Positions 9,461 to 18,994 of a stretch of DNA of 61,480 bases are shown here, piece after piece. The position numbers were made by a program, and so were the translations under genes. The notes under the pieces were generated by a model that saw only the letters and a program-made list of their open reading frames with translations, searched no databases and was not told the DNA's origin. Source of the stretch: Chloroflexota bacterium (lineage in GTDB: Bacteria; Chloroflexota; Anaerolineae; Aggregatilineales; Phototrophicaceae); the NCBI GenBank assembly GCA_026706445.1, contig JAPOYT010000030.1:1-61480 (forward strand), in the 5' to 3' direction. How positions within the stretch are numbered: position 1 is the first letter of the stretch; each line of letters begins with the position of its first letter.

Positions 9461-10666
9461 ATGCGGCGAATTCTACCTATATTGCTGCTCAGTGTAGGCA
9501 TAGCGCTGCTGGCGGCCTGCCATCTGGACAAGCAGCGCTTATCTGCTGGGCGGGTAGCGATTACACGCGTGCGCGAGATTGCGAAAAGCCTTGCCAACCC
9601 GACCGCTCAACCGACCGCGCATTTCATTGTATCGGTTGAAGATCTTGAAGTGTCTTTCATGTCTGCGGCGGTAGGCGAAGACCTGGAATACAACTGGGAT
9701 TTCGGCGATGGAAGCGCCTCAACTGAGAAGGATCCGGTTCATACCTATCTGGCGGCGGGAAGTTATCGCGTAATCCACAGCGTTTCAACTGAAGGCGGTG
9801 ACGCTAGCTATGAAGAGCTTGTAACAGTGAGCGAGGCATATCAGCCAGCGGCGGCGGTCGACGAGAAGATCGCCTTCACGAGCGACCGCGATGGCAACAA
9901 TGAGATTTACGTAATGGACTCCGACGGCGCAAATGCCGTCAACCTGACCAATCACCCGTCCAGCGATCGGCATCCCGCTTGGTCGCCCGATGGAAAATCG
10001 ATCGCCTTTGCATCCAGGCGCGACGACAATATCTTCGACATCTACCGTATGAATGTCGAGACCCGCGCGGTAAGCCGTCTCACAAATCAAGGCTCGAACA
10101 CCGGTCCCGCTTGGTCACCCGATGGCGCGCGCATCGCCTTTGTATCCGACCGCTTTGGCGACAAAGATGTCATGGTGATGTACGCTGACGGCAGCCGCCA
10201 GATTCAACTCACTGTCGATGTGCATGTCGATGACCAACCAAGTTGGTCACCGGACGGCAGCGCCATCGCGTATGTGTCAAATATCGACGGGCAGCGGAAT
10301 ATCCACGTAATGAGTTCAACCGACGGCTCGGAGATACTTACGCTGACCGGCGACGAATCCGATAATTCTCAGCCGAGTTGGCTCAATAGCGCTACCCACA
10401 ATAAATTGCTCTTCACATCTACAAGAAATGGCAGCCAAGACATTTTCGTCATTGACCCAACTACCGGCGAGAATCTCCGTCAGATTACCGGCGACCCGTC
10501 GGATGAGCGACAGCCAACCTGGGCTGCCGGCGGCGCGCTCGTCGCTTTTGTATCGGACCGTGATAATGACGGCGAACGCAATATCTACACCATGAGCGCC
10601 GATGGCGGCAATGTGAAGCGATTGACGCCGCTTGGCAGCAACGATCGAGAGCCAAAGTGGAGATGA
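9461..10666 (+). CDS. Lipoprotein with PKD domain and TolB-type beta-propeller
   Basis: From the ATG at 9461 the product has 401 residues and starts with a lipoprotein signal (MRRILPILLLSVGIALLAAC, lipobox LAAC), so it is predicted to be lipid-anchored outside the cytoplasmic membrane. Next is a PKD domain with the signature YNWDFGDG and a T-Y-x3-G-S-Y-x-V end. Then come six or so TolB/WD40-like repeats built around W-S-P-D-G and FVSDRxGxxDI-type blocks. TolB-like propellers mostly mediate protein or glycan contacts. It leads a run of closely spaced genes extending to 16.5 kb, so it may serve the surface-polysaccharide functions there. An alternative TTG start lies at 9443. Confidence 0.8.
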   Translation: MRRILPILLLSVGIALLAACHLDKQRLSAGRVAITRVREIAKSLANPTAQPTAHFIVSVEDLEVSFMSAAVGEDLEYNWDFGDGSASTEKDPVHTYLAAGSYRVIHSVSTEGGDASYEELVTVSEAYQPAAAVDEKIAFTSDRDGNNEIYVMDSDGANAVNLTNHPSSDRHPAWSPDGKSIAFASRRDDNIFDIYRMNVETRAVSRLTNQGSNTGPAWSPDGARIAFVSDRFGDKDVMVMYADGSRQIQLTVDVHVDDQPSWSPDGSAIAYVSNIDGQRNIHVMSSTDGSEILTLTGDESDNSQPSWLNSATHNKLLFTSTRNGSQDIFVIDPTTGENLRQITGDPSDERQPTWAAGGALVAFVSDRDNDGERNIYTMSADGGNVKRLTPLGSNDREPKWR

Positions 10667-10672
10667 GCGGCG

Positions 10673-11734
10673 ATGTCGGCCAGACGAGCAAACGCCGCGC
10701 CCGAGTTTGAGGCTGAAATAATCCCCGGCTTGGAGGCTTATACATGTGACGAGCTGCGCAGCAGATTTGGCGGCAACGCTAGCCAGATTCGTAAAGCGCG
10801 AGCGGGTTTTCTTCGCTTCCGATACAGCGGCGGTCTGTTCGGGTTGCAAGAGCTGCGCTCAGTCGTCGCCATTTACCAGATCCATCATTTTGCGATTCCC
10901 CGCCCAAAAGCGCTGCTTGGGCACCAGCATTTCGCGCGACTGAAAGCAATCTTGTCCGAGGCATCGCGATCATTTCTCAATCCGCCGCGGACTCTGGGAA
11001 TCGGCGCCGCCGGATCGGAGTCATCAGTCATGCGCCGACTGCGACTAGCCTTGGCGGGAGCGCTGCGGCTGGATGGGTCCGCAGATGAAAAAGGAGAGCT
11101 CTTCGTCAGATTCATGCCGGACCGACGAGCAAGCGGTTGGGAAGTCTTGGTTCGCATTACGCCGCGACCGCTTTCCGTGCGGGATTATCGCCTGGAAAAC
11201 ATGCCCGGCTCGCTCAATGCGACAGTTGCCTTCGTGATGACGCAGGACGGCGCGCTGCCTCATCGGTCCACGATTGTCAATCTGTGCAGCGGCGCCTCCA
11301 CCATCGCAATTGAACATGCGCTTGCGCAGCCCGCTGATCTGCTGCTGGCGGTCGATTGCAGCGATTCCGCGCTCGAAACTGGTCGACGCAATGCCCAGGC
11401 AAGCGGCGCCGCCCGTCGGATCCACCACTTGCGCGCGGACGGCACAAACGCGCCATTGGCATCTCGCAGCGCTGATCGACTCTACGCCGACATGCCCTTC
11501 GGTCATCTTATTGGTTCGCATGAAGAAAACGAACGGCTATATCCTGCCATATTGCGCGAGGCGGCGCGTCTGGCGCACCCGGATGCCGCATTCGCCGTGC
11601 TAACCCATGAAATCCGGCTGATGCGGCGCAGCCTTGAAACATCCCTCTGGAGAGCCGATCGGGAAACCAGAATTAACATGCGGGGTCTTTATCCGCGCTT
11701 ATTTGTGCTCAGGCGAAACTCAGCTACGATATAG
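10673..11734 (+). CDS. THUMP-type RNA N2-guanine methyltransferase-like protein
   Basis: 353 residues. The N-terminal part (EAEIIPGLEAYTCDELRSRFG) resembles the ferredoxin-like/THUMP region of RlmL/Trm14/TrmN enzymes. The C-terminal half is a Rossmann methyltransferase: the SAM motif is VNLCSGASTIAIEHA (around residue 200), the acidic strand is AVDCSDSAL, and the catalytic motif is DMPFG at residue 273, equivalent to the D/N-P-P-Y/F-G motif of N2-guanine or N6-adenine methyltransferases. The likely substrate is tRNA or rRNA, but the exact site cannot be read from the sequence. It sits between two surface lipoproteins with a six-base gap upstream, an unexpected place for an RNA enzyme. Confidence 0.75.
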   Translation: MSARRANAAPEFEAEIIPGLEAYTCDELRSRFGGNASQIRKARAGFLRFRYSGGLFGLQELRSVVAIYQIHHFAIPRPKALLGHQHFARLKAILSEASRSFLNPPRTLGIGAAGSESSVMRRLRLALAGALRLDGSADEKGELFVRFMPDRRASGWEVLVRITPRPLSVRDYRLENMPGSLNATVAFVMTQDGALPHRSTIVNLCSGASTIAIEHALAQPADLLLAVDCSDSALETGRRNAQASGAARRIHHLRADGTNAPLASRSADRLYADMPFGHLIGSHEENERLYPAILREAARLAHPDAAFAVLTHEIRLMRRSLETSLWRADRETRINMRGLYPRLFVLRRNSATI

Positions 11735-11767
11735 AGTGAAATTGGCGCAATAAGGCATAGGACGCGA

Positions 11768-13363
11768 ATGCTATCACGGATGGTTTTCTGCTTTATGATC
11801 GCGTCATCCATAATCGGCTGCCGATCAGCGCAAGAAGAAAAGTCAATCGACGTCTCCGTCATTGTGGATGGGCGCGAAACCAGCTACAGCTTCTCAAATG
11901 ATCTGACTGTCGACCAGGTATTGGCTGGCGCGCAAATCGAACTGGGACCGCGGGACCGCATAAGCCATCCCATTGTTTCGCCGATTGTCGACCGAATGCG
12001 CATTACGATCAGACGTGTTGTTGAGCAGGATGTTTGCGAGCAGGAAGAGATTGCCTTTGAGCAACTGCTGCAACCGAAAGAAGGCATACCGGCTGGCGAG
12101 CGACAAAGCGGCAAGGTCGGCGCGCCGGGAATCCGCGAGGTCTGCTATCGCGTCGTATTGGAAGATGATACTGAAGTGGAACGCGAACAGCTCGGCTTTC
12201 CAACGGTCATAAGGAAGCCCATAAACGAAGTCATGTTCGTCGGAACCAGCAATACGGTCCAACCCGTCGCCATTGCGGGCAGGTTAAGCTACATCAACCA
12301 TAGGAACGCTTGGACGATTACTGACAATGCGGCAAACAAGCGTCAGTTGACCGCGGATCACAATCTCGACTCTCTGGTATTTCACCAAAGACAAGACGGC
12401 AAAGGGCTTATTTTCACGAGCGAGACGGATGCGACCGACGAATTCTTCAATGAGCTGTGGATAATCGACGCGAGCGGGGATGCCCAGCCGATTCGTATGG
12501 CGCCTACCGATGTTCTCTTTGGCGAATGGCGGCCGCGAACGAGCAATGAAATCGCCTATGCCACGGGCGAACGCAGCCCCGGCACGGTCCGCTGGAAGGC
12601 GCTTAACAATCTCTGGCTTATGACCATTGACTTGGAGAGTGGTCGAACGCTAGGCATAGACGAGGTCCTGCCCGAATCGAGCGGCGGGCTTTACGGCTGG
12701 TGGGGCATGAATTTCGCCTGGTCGCCAAACGGAAACAAACTGGCTTGGGTAAACGCTGATGGCTTCGGCATGGTTGAATTGGCAGACAAGCGGCTGATCC
12801 CGCTCGCCCAATATGCGGTATTTTACAGCGCCACCGATTGGGTATGGTTATCGCAGCTGTCTTGGTCAATTGATGGACAACTGCTCGCGGGAGTTTTGCA
12901 CGGCGCCCCGCTCGGCAACGAACCGGCCGAAACCAGTCCGATTTTCGATCTCGTCATTTCCAGTGTTGATGGTAGATTTTCAGCGCGCCTGCTTTCATCC
13001 GCCGGCATGTGGGCAGCGCCCGCATTCTCACCGGATTACGCAGCGCGAGGCGCCGAATACAGCGCCGGGTATCTCGCTTGGCTGCAGGCTCGTGAGCCAG
13101 AGAACAGTATGAATGGCGAATACGATCTTATGGTGGCTGACCGCGACGGCAGCAATCGGCGTCGGATTTTCCCGCTTGATGATGAGCCGGGCATCCGCAA
13201 GCGCGACTTTGCTATCAGGTCTCGCGATTATGTCTGGAGCCCCGATGCGCAATTTATCGCGCTGATCTACGAAGGCAACTTGTGGCTGATTGATGTCGCG
13301 TCGGCAGAGCGCTTTCAGGTCACCTTTGACGGTGAAACATCGAACCCCGTCTGGACAGAATAA
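11768..13363 (+). CDS. Lipoprotein with DUF348, G5 domain and beta-propeller
   Basis: 531 residues. The lipobox is IIGC at residue 18, so a lipid-anchored exported protein is predicted. Residues about 25-80 match DUF348 (VIVDGRETSYSF, then LTVDQVLAGAQIEL), as in resuscitation-promoting factors. Residues about 95-160 match a G5 domain, ending in the typical VGT. The rest (about 170-531) is a propeller with W-S-P-N-G and W-S-P-D-A blades. DUF348 and G5 usually occur in cell-wall enzymes and are thought to bind peptidoglycan or N-acetylglucosamine, but here no enzyme domain follows. The stop codon shares a base with the next start (TAATG), suggesting coupled translation with the fusion protein. 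Confidence 0.75.
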   Translation: MLSRMVFCFMIASSIIGCRSAQEEKSIDVSVIVDGRETSYSFSNDLTVDQVLAGAQIELGPRDRISHPIVSPIVDRMRITIRRVVEQDVCEQEEIAFEQLLQPKEGIPAGERQSGKVGAPGIREVCYRVVLEDDTEVEREQLGFPTVIRKPINEVMFVGTSNTVQPVAIAGRLSYINHRNAWTITDNAANKRQLTADHNLDSLVFHQRQDGKGLIFTSETDATDEFFNELWIIDASGDAQPIRMAPTDVLFGEWRPRTSNEIAYATGERSPGTVRWKALNNLWLMTIDLESGRTLGIDEVLPESSGGLYGWWGMNFAWSPNGNKLAWVNADGFGMVELADKRLIPLAQYAVFYSATDWVWLSQLSWSIDGQLLAGVLHGAPLGNEPAETSPIFDLVISSVDGRFSARLLSSAGMWAAPAFSPDYAARGAEYSAGYLAWLQAREPENSMNGEYDLMVADRDGSNRRRIFPLDDEPGIRKRDFAIRSRDYVWSPDAQFIALIYEGNLWLIDVASAERFQVTFDGETSNPVWTE

Positions 13364-16300
13364 TGCGCAGACTGTCGCTGCTGATCCTCAGTCTGCTTCT
13401 GGTATGCGGTAGCCTGGCCGCGACTTTCGGAACCCTCCGACTGCGCGACTTCGAATTGCGCGGATATGTTGATCCAACCAAGGACAAGAATCTACCATTT
13501 GCCGTGGAACGGTCCGGTGTCAATGTCGAGCTGATGCAGTATAGCGAACCTGACCTCAGCAAGACGCTGGAGCGCATCCGCTCCGCGAATTTCCGCTGGA
13601 TACGGCAGTTTGCTTATTGGGATGAAATAGAGGCGCGTCAAGGGGAATACGACTGGTCTGCCTGGGATCAAGTCGCGGGCGGCTTGCGCGAAATTGACGA
13701 GCTCGAAGCAGTTGTCGTTATCATGAATTCGCCGAAATGGGCGCAGGGCGAAGACGGGGACGCGGTCTCCTCGCGCAGCGCCCCGCCCCATTCATTGGCT
13801 GATTTCGCCAACTTCTGTCGAGAATTCGCCGCCCGCTATGGCGACGTCATTGACTATTACCAGATCTGGGACGAGCCCAATCTTGGCGATGCCTGGGGCG
13901 GACGCGATCCACGGCCGGCGGAATATGTCGCTATGCTTGCATCGGCGCGGGATGCCATATTGGACGCTGATCCTTCGGCGGCAATCGTCGCCGCTGGACT
14001 GGCGCCTACAGTGGAAACCGCCGGGCGCAACATCAGCGACATCCGCTACTTGCAGGCGATGTATGCGCAGGGCGCGCGCGAACTAATGGATGTGGTCGCC
14101 GGCAAACCATACGGTCAGTTCACTTCTCCGCTAGATAGAGCAGTCGACGAAAATGTGCTGAACTTCTCTCGCATTATCGCATTGCGCGAAGTTATGCTCG
14201 CCAACGACGATGGCAGGAAACCGCTGTGGGCCAGCAACTACGGTTGGAATGCCTTGCCGCTTGACTGGCCGGGCGACGCCTCAATTTGGGGCGAGGTATC
14301 CGTCGAAGAACAGACGCAATTCGCGCTGCAAACGCTCGATCGCGTACACCGGGAAATGCCGTGGCTGGGACCGCTATTCTTGCAGCACTGGCAGCCGGAG
14401 GCGGATCCGGAGAGCGCGCAGTGGGGATTTGCCCTTCTGAAACAGGATGGAAGCGAATCGGCGCTCTTACGCGCGCTGCAAACCTACCAATTTCCGAGTC
14501 TCGCCCAAAATGGCTTGTATCACGCGCGCAACTCCCACGCGTCTTACAGTGGCCTCTGGCAATTCAGCGAGCTAGGAGCGGATATTGGCAAACAGCCGAT
14601 TACTGACAGCCAGCTGTCCTTCGACTTTTTTGGCGCCGATGTCGCCATGCTCTTGAGAGAAGACGATTATTTCGCATTCTTGTATCCCACCGTGGACGGA
14701 CTGGCGCCAAACGCCCTGCAAAAAGACGCCGACGGAAGAGCATACGTGTTCCTCCGCAGCAATTCACGCGCGCCCGAACTGAATCTCGTGCCGATTGCCT
14801 CAAATTTGGCTCTTGGCAACCACAAACTGCATGCCAGCGCCGACCAAGGTTGGGATCGCTGGGCAATCGCCGGATACGCCGTAAGCTCTGGCGATCTGTC
14901 CCCTCCCTACAATCGACAGATAACGCTTGGCCTCCTTGCCACCGCCCTGTCCCTGAGCGTACTGGCAATGACCATCGCAACTTCCCCCTGGGACGTCTGG
15001 CTGCCTGGAATTACTAATCTCCTTTCAGGGCTCAGCGCCACGACACATCTTCTGTTCACGGGCGTCACTTCGATTTTGATGATGTTAGCCATGCTTTGGA
15101 CCTGGGACTCGCCTAAGGCGTCGATCCTGGCGCGAGACGAAGTGAATATCTTGCTCGCGATTCTAACGGGCGGCGCGCTGTACATATCGGAAAGTTTCCT
15201 TATTTCGCTCATCATCGGGCTGCTGCTATTTGTACAAATCTACCACCGAATTGAGAACGGATTGATCCTCACACTGTTGTGGGCGCCATTCTTTCTTTAC
15301 CCCGTCGAACTCCACATATATGCGTTTCCCATGGTCGAAATCCTCTTGCTGATTTCAGCCGCGGCCGGTCTAGTCAAACTTATGGTGACTATCGGCAAGC
15401 GCATGCAGATGGAAAACGCCGCTTTTCCTGCCCTATCCGGTACGGCGATGCGTCGAATAACGGCGCTGGATTTAGCCGTCGGCTGCCTGGTTGTACTGGC
15501 ATTGCTGTCGCTATTATGGGCGCAGCACCGCGACCATGCCCTAACAGAATTGCGGACGCTGATTATCGAGCCGGCCATGTTCTTTCTGCTGCTTCGATTG
15601 GCTAATCCCGACAGACGGACGCTTTTCCGGTTGCTCGCCGCGCTGCTCTTCGCTGGCGTCGTGGCTTCTCTGTACGGCCTTTATGACGTTCTCCTCGCTA
15701 GCGGACCTTGGCCGCTAAGGAGTGTTTACGGCTCGCCAAACAATGTCGGCTTGTTGCTTGGCCGAACAATTCCTTTCGCCTTGGCTATGATGATAATAAA
15801 TCTCTCGCCGCGATTGCGCTGGATCGCCGCAGGCAGTCTAGTGGTCATGTTGCCAGCGCTGATTTTGACGCAGAGCGTTGGCGCGATCTTCCTTGGTGTG
15901 CCCGCTGCTGTAGTTACCGTATTCGTCGGGCGGTTCGGACGGCGAGCGCTGGTACCGACTCTCGCGCTTGGGCTGATCGGCTTGGCGGGTGTTTTCCTCC
16001 TGCCGCAACTCTCCGACGGATTCACCGGTCTCTTCGATTTCACCAGTGGCACAAACTTCGTTCGTTTGCGTCTGTGGGAAAGCACTGTATCGATCCTTCG
16101 CGATAGACCGATAACCGGCATCGGTCTGGATCAGTTTCTCTACTATTTCGGCGGCGAGTATCTGAGACCCGACGCGATATGGGATCCAGATCTATCGCAT
16201 CCACACAACTTCATCTTGGACTTTTGGACGCGGCTTAGCGTCTTTGGAGTGGCGATCTTTGGATTGATTCAGATTGAATTCTGGCGGCGGGCCTACTCAG

Positions 16301-16494
16301 TGGCAAGGAAGGTTGGACAGCGCGACCCGTTGCTCTTATCGATGACGCTGGGCCTCAGTGGCAGTATGGCCGCGCTCCTGATTCATGGCTTGGTAGACAA
16401 CAGCGTGTTTGTAATTGATTTGGCATTCATCTTCATGTTCCAGTTAGCCGCTATGATGAGACTGCGGCAGCTTGCCGACCAGTTCGAAGCCTGA
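13363..16494 (+). CDS. Fusion of a glycosidase-like domain to an O-antigen-ligase-type membrane domain
   Basis: 1043 residues in one frame. After a signal/anchor helix (1-22), residues about 45-400 form a clan GH-A-like (GH39/GH5-like) TIM barrel. Strand blocks are FRWIRQFAYWDEIE and IDYYQIWDEPN, with the acid/base Glu at 171. At the expected nucleophile position the sequence is LWASNYGWN, so Asn292 replaces Glu. The domain is therefore probably not a retaining glycosidase. A beta-rich region follows to about 515. From about 520 to 1035 there are roughly a dozen membrane helices with the Wzy/WaaL pattern (GSPNNVGLLLGRTIPFAL, ITGIGLDQFLYYFGG, SHPHNFILDFWTRLSVFG). The likely role is polymerising or ligating surface glycan, with the barrel binding sugar. 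It is followed by a UDP-sugar epimerase and a second ligase. Confidence 0.8.
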   Translation: MRRLSLLILSLLLVCGSLAATFGTLRLRDFELRGYVDPTKDKNLPFAVERSGVNVELMQYSEPDLSKTLERIRSANFRWIRQFAYWDEIEARQGEYDWSAWDQVAGGLREIDELEAVVVIMNSPKWAQGEDGDAVSSRSAPPHSLADFANFCREFAARYGDVIDYYQIWDEPNLGDAWGGRDPRPAEYVAMLASARDAILDADPSAAIVAAGLAPTVETAGRNISDIRYLQAMYAQGARELMDVVAGKPYGQFTSPLDRAVDENVLNFSRIIALREVMLANDDGRKPLWASNYGWNALPLDWPGDASIWGEVSVEEQTQFALQTLDRVHREMPWLGPLFLQHWQPEADPESAQWGFALLKQDGSESALLRALQTYQFPSLAQNGLYHARNSHASYSGLWQFSELGADIGKQPITDSQLSFDFFGADVAMLLREDDYFAFLYPTVDGLAPNALQKDADGRAYVFLRSNSRAPELNLVPIASNLALGNHKLHASADQGWDRWAIAGYAVSSGDLSPPYNRQITLGLLATALSLSVLAMTIATSPWDVWLPGITNLLSGLSATTHLLFTGVTSILMMLAMLWTWDSPKASILARDEVNILLAILTGGALYISESFLISLIIGLLLFVQIYHRIENGLILTLLWAPFFLYPVELHIYAFPMVEILLLISAAAGLVKLMVTIGKRMQMENAAFPALSGTAMRRITALDLAVGCLVVLALLSLLWAQHRDHALTELRTLIIEPAMFFLLLRLANPDRRTLFRLLAALLFAGVVASLYGLYDVLLASGPWPLRSVYGSPNNVGLLLGRTIPFALAMMIINLSPRLRWIAAGSLVVMLPALILTQSVGAIFLGVPAAVVTVFVGRFGRRALVPTLALGLIGLAGVFLLPQLSDGFTGLFDFTSGTNFVRLRLWESTVSILRDRPITGIGLDQFLYYFGGEYLRPDAIWDPDLSHPHNFILDFWTRLSVFGVAIFGLIQIEFWRRAYSVARKVGQRDPLLLSMTLGLSGSMAALLIHGLVDNSVFVIDLAFIFMFQLAAMMRLRQLADQFEA

Positions 16495-16584
16495 CACCGT
16501 CGAGGTCCGCCGCCTGGCTTCATACGACGGAGCGGCCAAGTATGGTAAGATTGCAGCCGTGCAAGATTCGGGAGGCGAAGTCAA

Positions 16585-17532
16585 ATGCGCGTCGTGATCA
16601 CCGGCGCCGCCGGTTTCATCGGCTCACATCTGTGTGACCGTTTTCTGCGCGACGGCCATCGCATCGTTGCCTTGGATAACCTCATTACCGGGTCGCAAGA
16701 CAATATCGCGCACCTCGCGGGAAACCGAAACTTCGAGTTCATCTATCACGATGTCAGCAATTTTATCCATGTGCCGGGCACAGTCGAGGCGGTGCTGCAC
16801 TTTGCCTCGCCAGCCAGCCCAATTGATTACCTGAAATATCCCATACAGACATTGAAAGTGGGCGCGCTTGGCACCCATAACGCCCTGGGGATGGCGCTGG
16901 CGAAAGGCGCGCGTTTCCTGCTCGCTTCTACTTCCGAGGTATATGGCGACCCACTCGAGCATCCGCAAAAGGAATCGTACGCCGGCAACGTTGACCCAGT
17001 GGGACCGCGAGGCGTTTATGATGAAGCCAAGCGCTATGCCGAAGCGCTAGTTATGGCTTATCACCGGCAGCATCAGATGGACACGCGGATCGTCCGCATC
17101 TTCAATACCTATGGTCCACGAATGCGACTCGACGATGGGCGCGTCGTGCCCAACTTCATCGGGCAGGCGGTTCGGGGCGAAGCGCTGAGCGTATTCGGCG
17201 ACGGCTCGCAAACGCGCAGTTTTCAGTATATTGACGACCTGGTCGAGGGCGTCGTCCGTCTCTTGCACAGCGATTTCGTTGAGCCCGTCAACATTGGGAC
17301 GACGCGGGAAATCAGCATCCTTGAATTTGCCAAGATCGTGAATCGCGTTTCTGACAATCGATCCGGGATAATATTCGCCGAAGGTTCACGCATTGATGGC
17401 GACCCGCAGACGCGCAAGCCGGATACAAGGCGCGCACGGGAAGTGCTGAATTGGCGACCAAGAGTCGAACTCGAACATGGACTGGAATGGACACTTGAGT
17501 ATTTCCGATCGGTCCTTACTGCGGTCAGCTAG
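16585..17532 (+). CDS. NAD-dependent UDP-sugar epimerase/decarboxylase (UDP-glucuronate decarboxylase-like)
   Basis: Extended short-chain dehydrogenase of 315 residues that makes a nucleotide sugar, most likely UDP-xylose from UDP-glucuronate. The NAD motif is [12 protein letters not shown]. The catalytic pair is Tyr145/Lys149 in GVYDEAKR, and the upstream Ser/Thr lies in [10 protein letters not shown]. The segments [32 protein letters not shown] and [11 protein letters not shown] are typical of UXS-type decarboxylases rather than GalE. GGGAGG precedes the ATG. It supplies sugar donors for the surrounding polysaccharide genes. A different UDP-sugar epimerase specificity cannot be excluded. 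Confidence 0.85.
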   Translation: MRVVITGAAGFIGSHLCDRFLRDGHRIVALDNLITGSQDNIAHLAGNRNFEFIYHDVSNFIHVPGTVEAVLHFASPASPIDYLKYPIQTLKVGALGTHNALGMALAKGARFLLASTSEVYGDPLEHPQKESYAGNVDPVGPRGVYDEAKRYAEALVMAYHRQHQMDTRIVRIFNTYGPRMRLDDGRVVPNFIGQAVRGEALSVFGDGSQTRSFQYIDDLVEGVVRLLHSDFVEPVNIGTTREISILEFAKIVNRVSDNRSGIIFAEGSRIDGDPQTRKPDTRRAREVLNWRPRVELEHGLEWTLEYFRSVLTAVS

Positions 17533-18994
17533 GACGAGCTTGGCGCCAACCCGCAACTCTGTCTCGTGGATCTCGACAGCGGCAGCGCTGGTGGCAGCCA
17601 TTGCATTCAACACTTTGCCTCTGTCGTTTTTTCTGCTTATTGCGTTGACCTTCGTTTGTATTTTGCTGCTGCCTCAGACGCCGCTAAGCATGTTGGTCAT
17701 CCTGCTTGTTCTTTCGCCGCTGCGCACACTGATTGCCACCGAGTCGAGCCTGGCGCTACCGCTCGATATCGGCCAGATACTGCTTGCGCTTTATCTCGCT
17801 GTTTGGCTGGCAGACGCAATCATACGCCGTTGCCCGCTTCCCAGCTTGCCCGTGGAACCGGTGTTCTTGTCCGCGGTCGGCCTCTGTATAGTGTTGGCGG
17901 TCGGTGTTTGGACCAGCGCAAGCATCAGCAATTGGCTGACGGAGTGGTTGAAGTGGGTGGGGATCGCGCTCCTGGTCTGGATGCTTTCACAAACCGCGCG
18001 AGCCAACTGGACATGGCTGATCGTCGCCGTGCTTGCCAGCGCCACCGCAAACGCGATTGTTGGCTTATACATTTTCTTCGGCGGCAGCGGCGCCGATCAC
18101 CTGGTCATCCTGGGGCGCTACTTTCGCGCATTCGGCACATTCGGTCAGCCCAATCCCTTCGGGGGCTTTATGGGGATCGCCTTGCCACTTGCCATGATGT
18201 GCGCCGTGGCCAAGGTCTATCAGATTGCGCTAAGCTTTCGCGCTGGCCGCCGACCGGCTTCAAGCCGCGTCGCCGCGCTAGCGATCACTACCCTCGTTTT
18301 CGCTACCCTTCTTGCGGCTTTGCTCGCATCGTGGAGCCGCGGCGCCTGGCTAGGGTTCGCGGCCTCGCTTGTTGTCATGCTTATCGCCTTTCCGAGGAGA
18401 TTGGCAAAGGGAATCTCGTATGCCATTGCCTTGGCGGCATTGGTTCTTTCGATGTGGTTTGTCGGCTTGCTGCCACGATCGGTTGTGAGTCGTCTAACTA
18501 CGGCGGCCACCGATTTAATCACCGTTTCAGATGTGCGCGGTATCGAGTTCTATCCATGGAATTACGCGGTCGTCGAGCGGATAGCGCATTGGCAGGCGGC
18601 CGTCAGCATGGCGCAAGCGCATCCGTTTGTCGGCGTGGGCTTGGGCAATTACGCCCAGGTCTATGAGGACTATCGCCTGATCAATTGGGAGGAACCCCTT
18701 GGCCACGCGCACAATCTGTATTTGAATTTTCTGGCGGAAACCGGTGTGGTCGGTCTGCTCGCCTATCTTGCGTTTTGGCTCATCATCTTTCGGGTCACCT
18801 GGACGACCCGCCGACACCCGGACTGGAGCGCGCGCGCCCTTGCCGTCGGCTTGCTGGGCTGCTGGACGTATATCGCCGTCCACAGCATCTTTGACAATCT
18901 ATTTGTGAACAACCTGTTTCTGCATGTCGGTGTATTATTGAGTGTGTTGGCGATTTTGCACCGCCAAGTCAGCCATTCGCTTGAAGTGGAGTGA
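17477..18994 (+). CDS. O-antigen ligase/polymerase family membrane protein
   Basis: 505 residues, about 11-12 predicted helices. The family core has a large loop containing [20 protein letters not shown], a central [11 protein letters not shown] segment, and the C-terminal block [12 protein letters not shown] followed by [15 protein letters not shown]. The His of HAHN is the conserved family residue. These enzymes ligate or polymerise lipid-linked oligosaccharides on the outer face of the cytoplasmic membrane. The ATG at 17477 overlaps the epimerase by 56 bases and has a poor ribosome-binding site. A TTG at 17540 with AGGA upstream is a good alternative. It is the second such protein after the 13.4-kb fusion. 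The stop overlaps the next start (GTGA). Confidence 0.85.
   Translation: MDWNGHLSISDRSLLRSARTSLAPTRNSVSWISTAAALVAAIAFNTLPLSFFLLIALTFVCILLLPQTPLSMLVILLVLSPLRTLIATESSLALPLDIGQILLALYLAVWLADAIIRRCPLPSLPVEPVFLSAVGLCIVLAVGVWTSASISNWLTEWLKWVGIALLVWMLSQTARANWTWLIVAVLASATANAIVGLYIFFGGSGADHLVILGRYFRAFGTFGQPNPFGGFMGIALPLAMMCAVAKVYQIALSFRAGRRPASSRVAALAITTLVFATLLAALLASWSRGAWLGFAASLVVMLIAFPRRLAKGISYAIALAALVLSMWFVGLLPRSVVSRLTTAATDLITVSDVRGIEFYPWNYAVVERIAHWQAAVSMAQAHPFVGVGLGNYAQVYEDYRLINWEEPLGHAHNLYLNFLAETGVVGLLAYLAFWLIIFRVTWTTRRHPDWSARALAVGLLGCWTYIAVHSIFDNLFVNNLFLHVGVLLSVLAILHRQVSHSLEVE

Noticed and set aside
17566..18666. Plus-strand frame of 366 codons in another phase of the ligase gene.
   Set aside because: Cys- and His-rich with no fold; the overlapping frame has clear membrane helices and family motifs.
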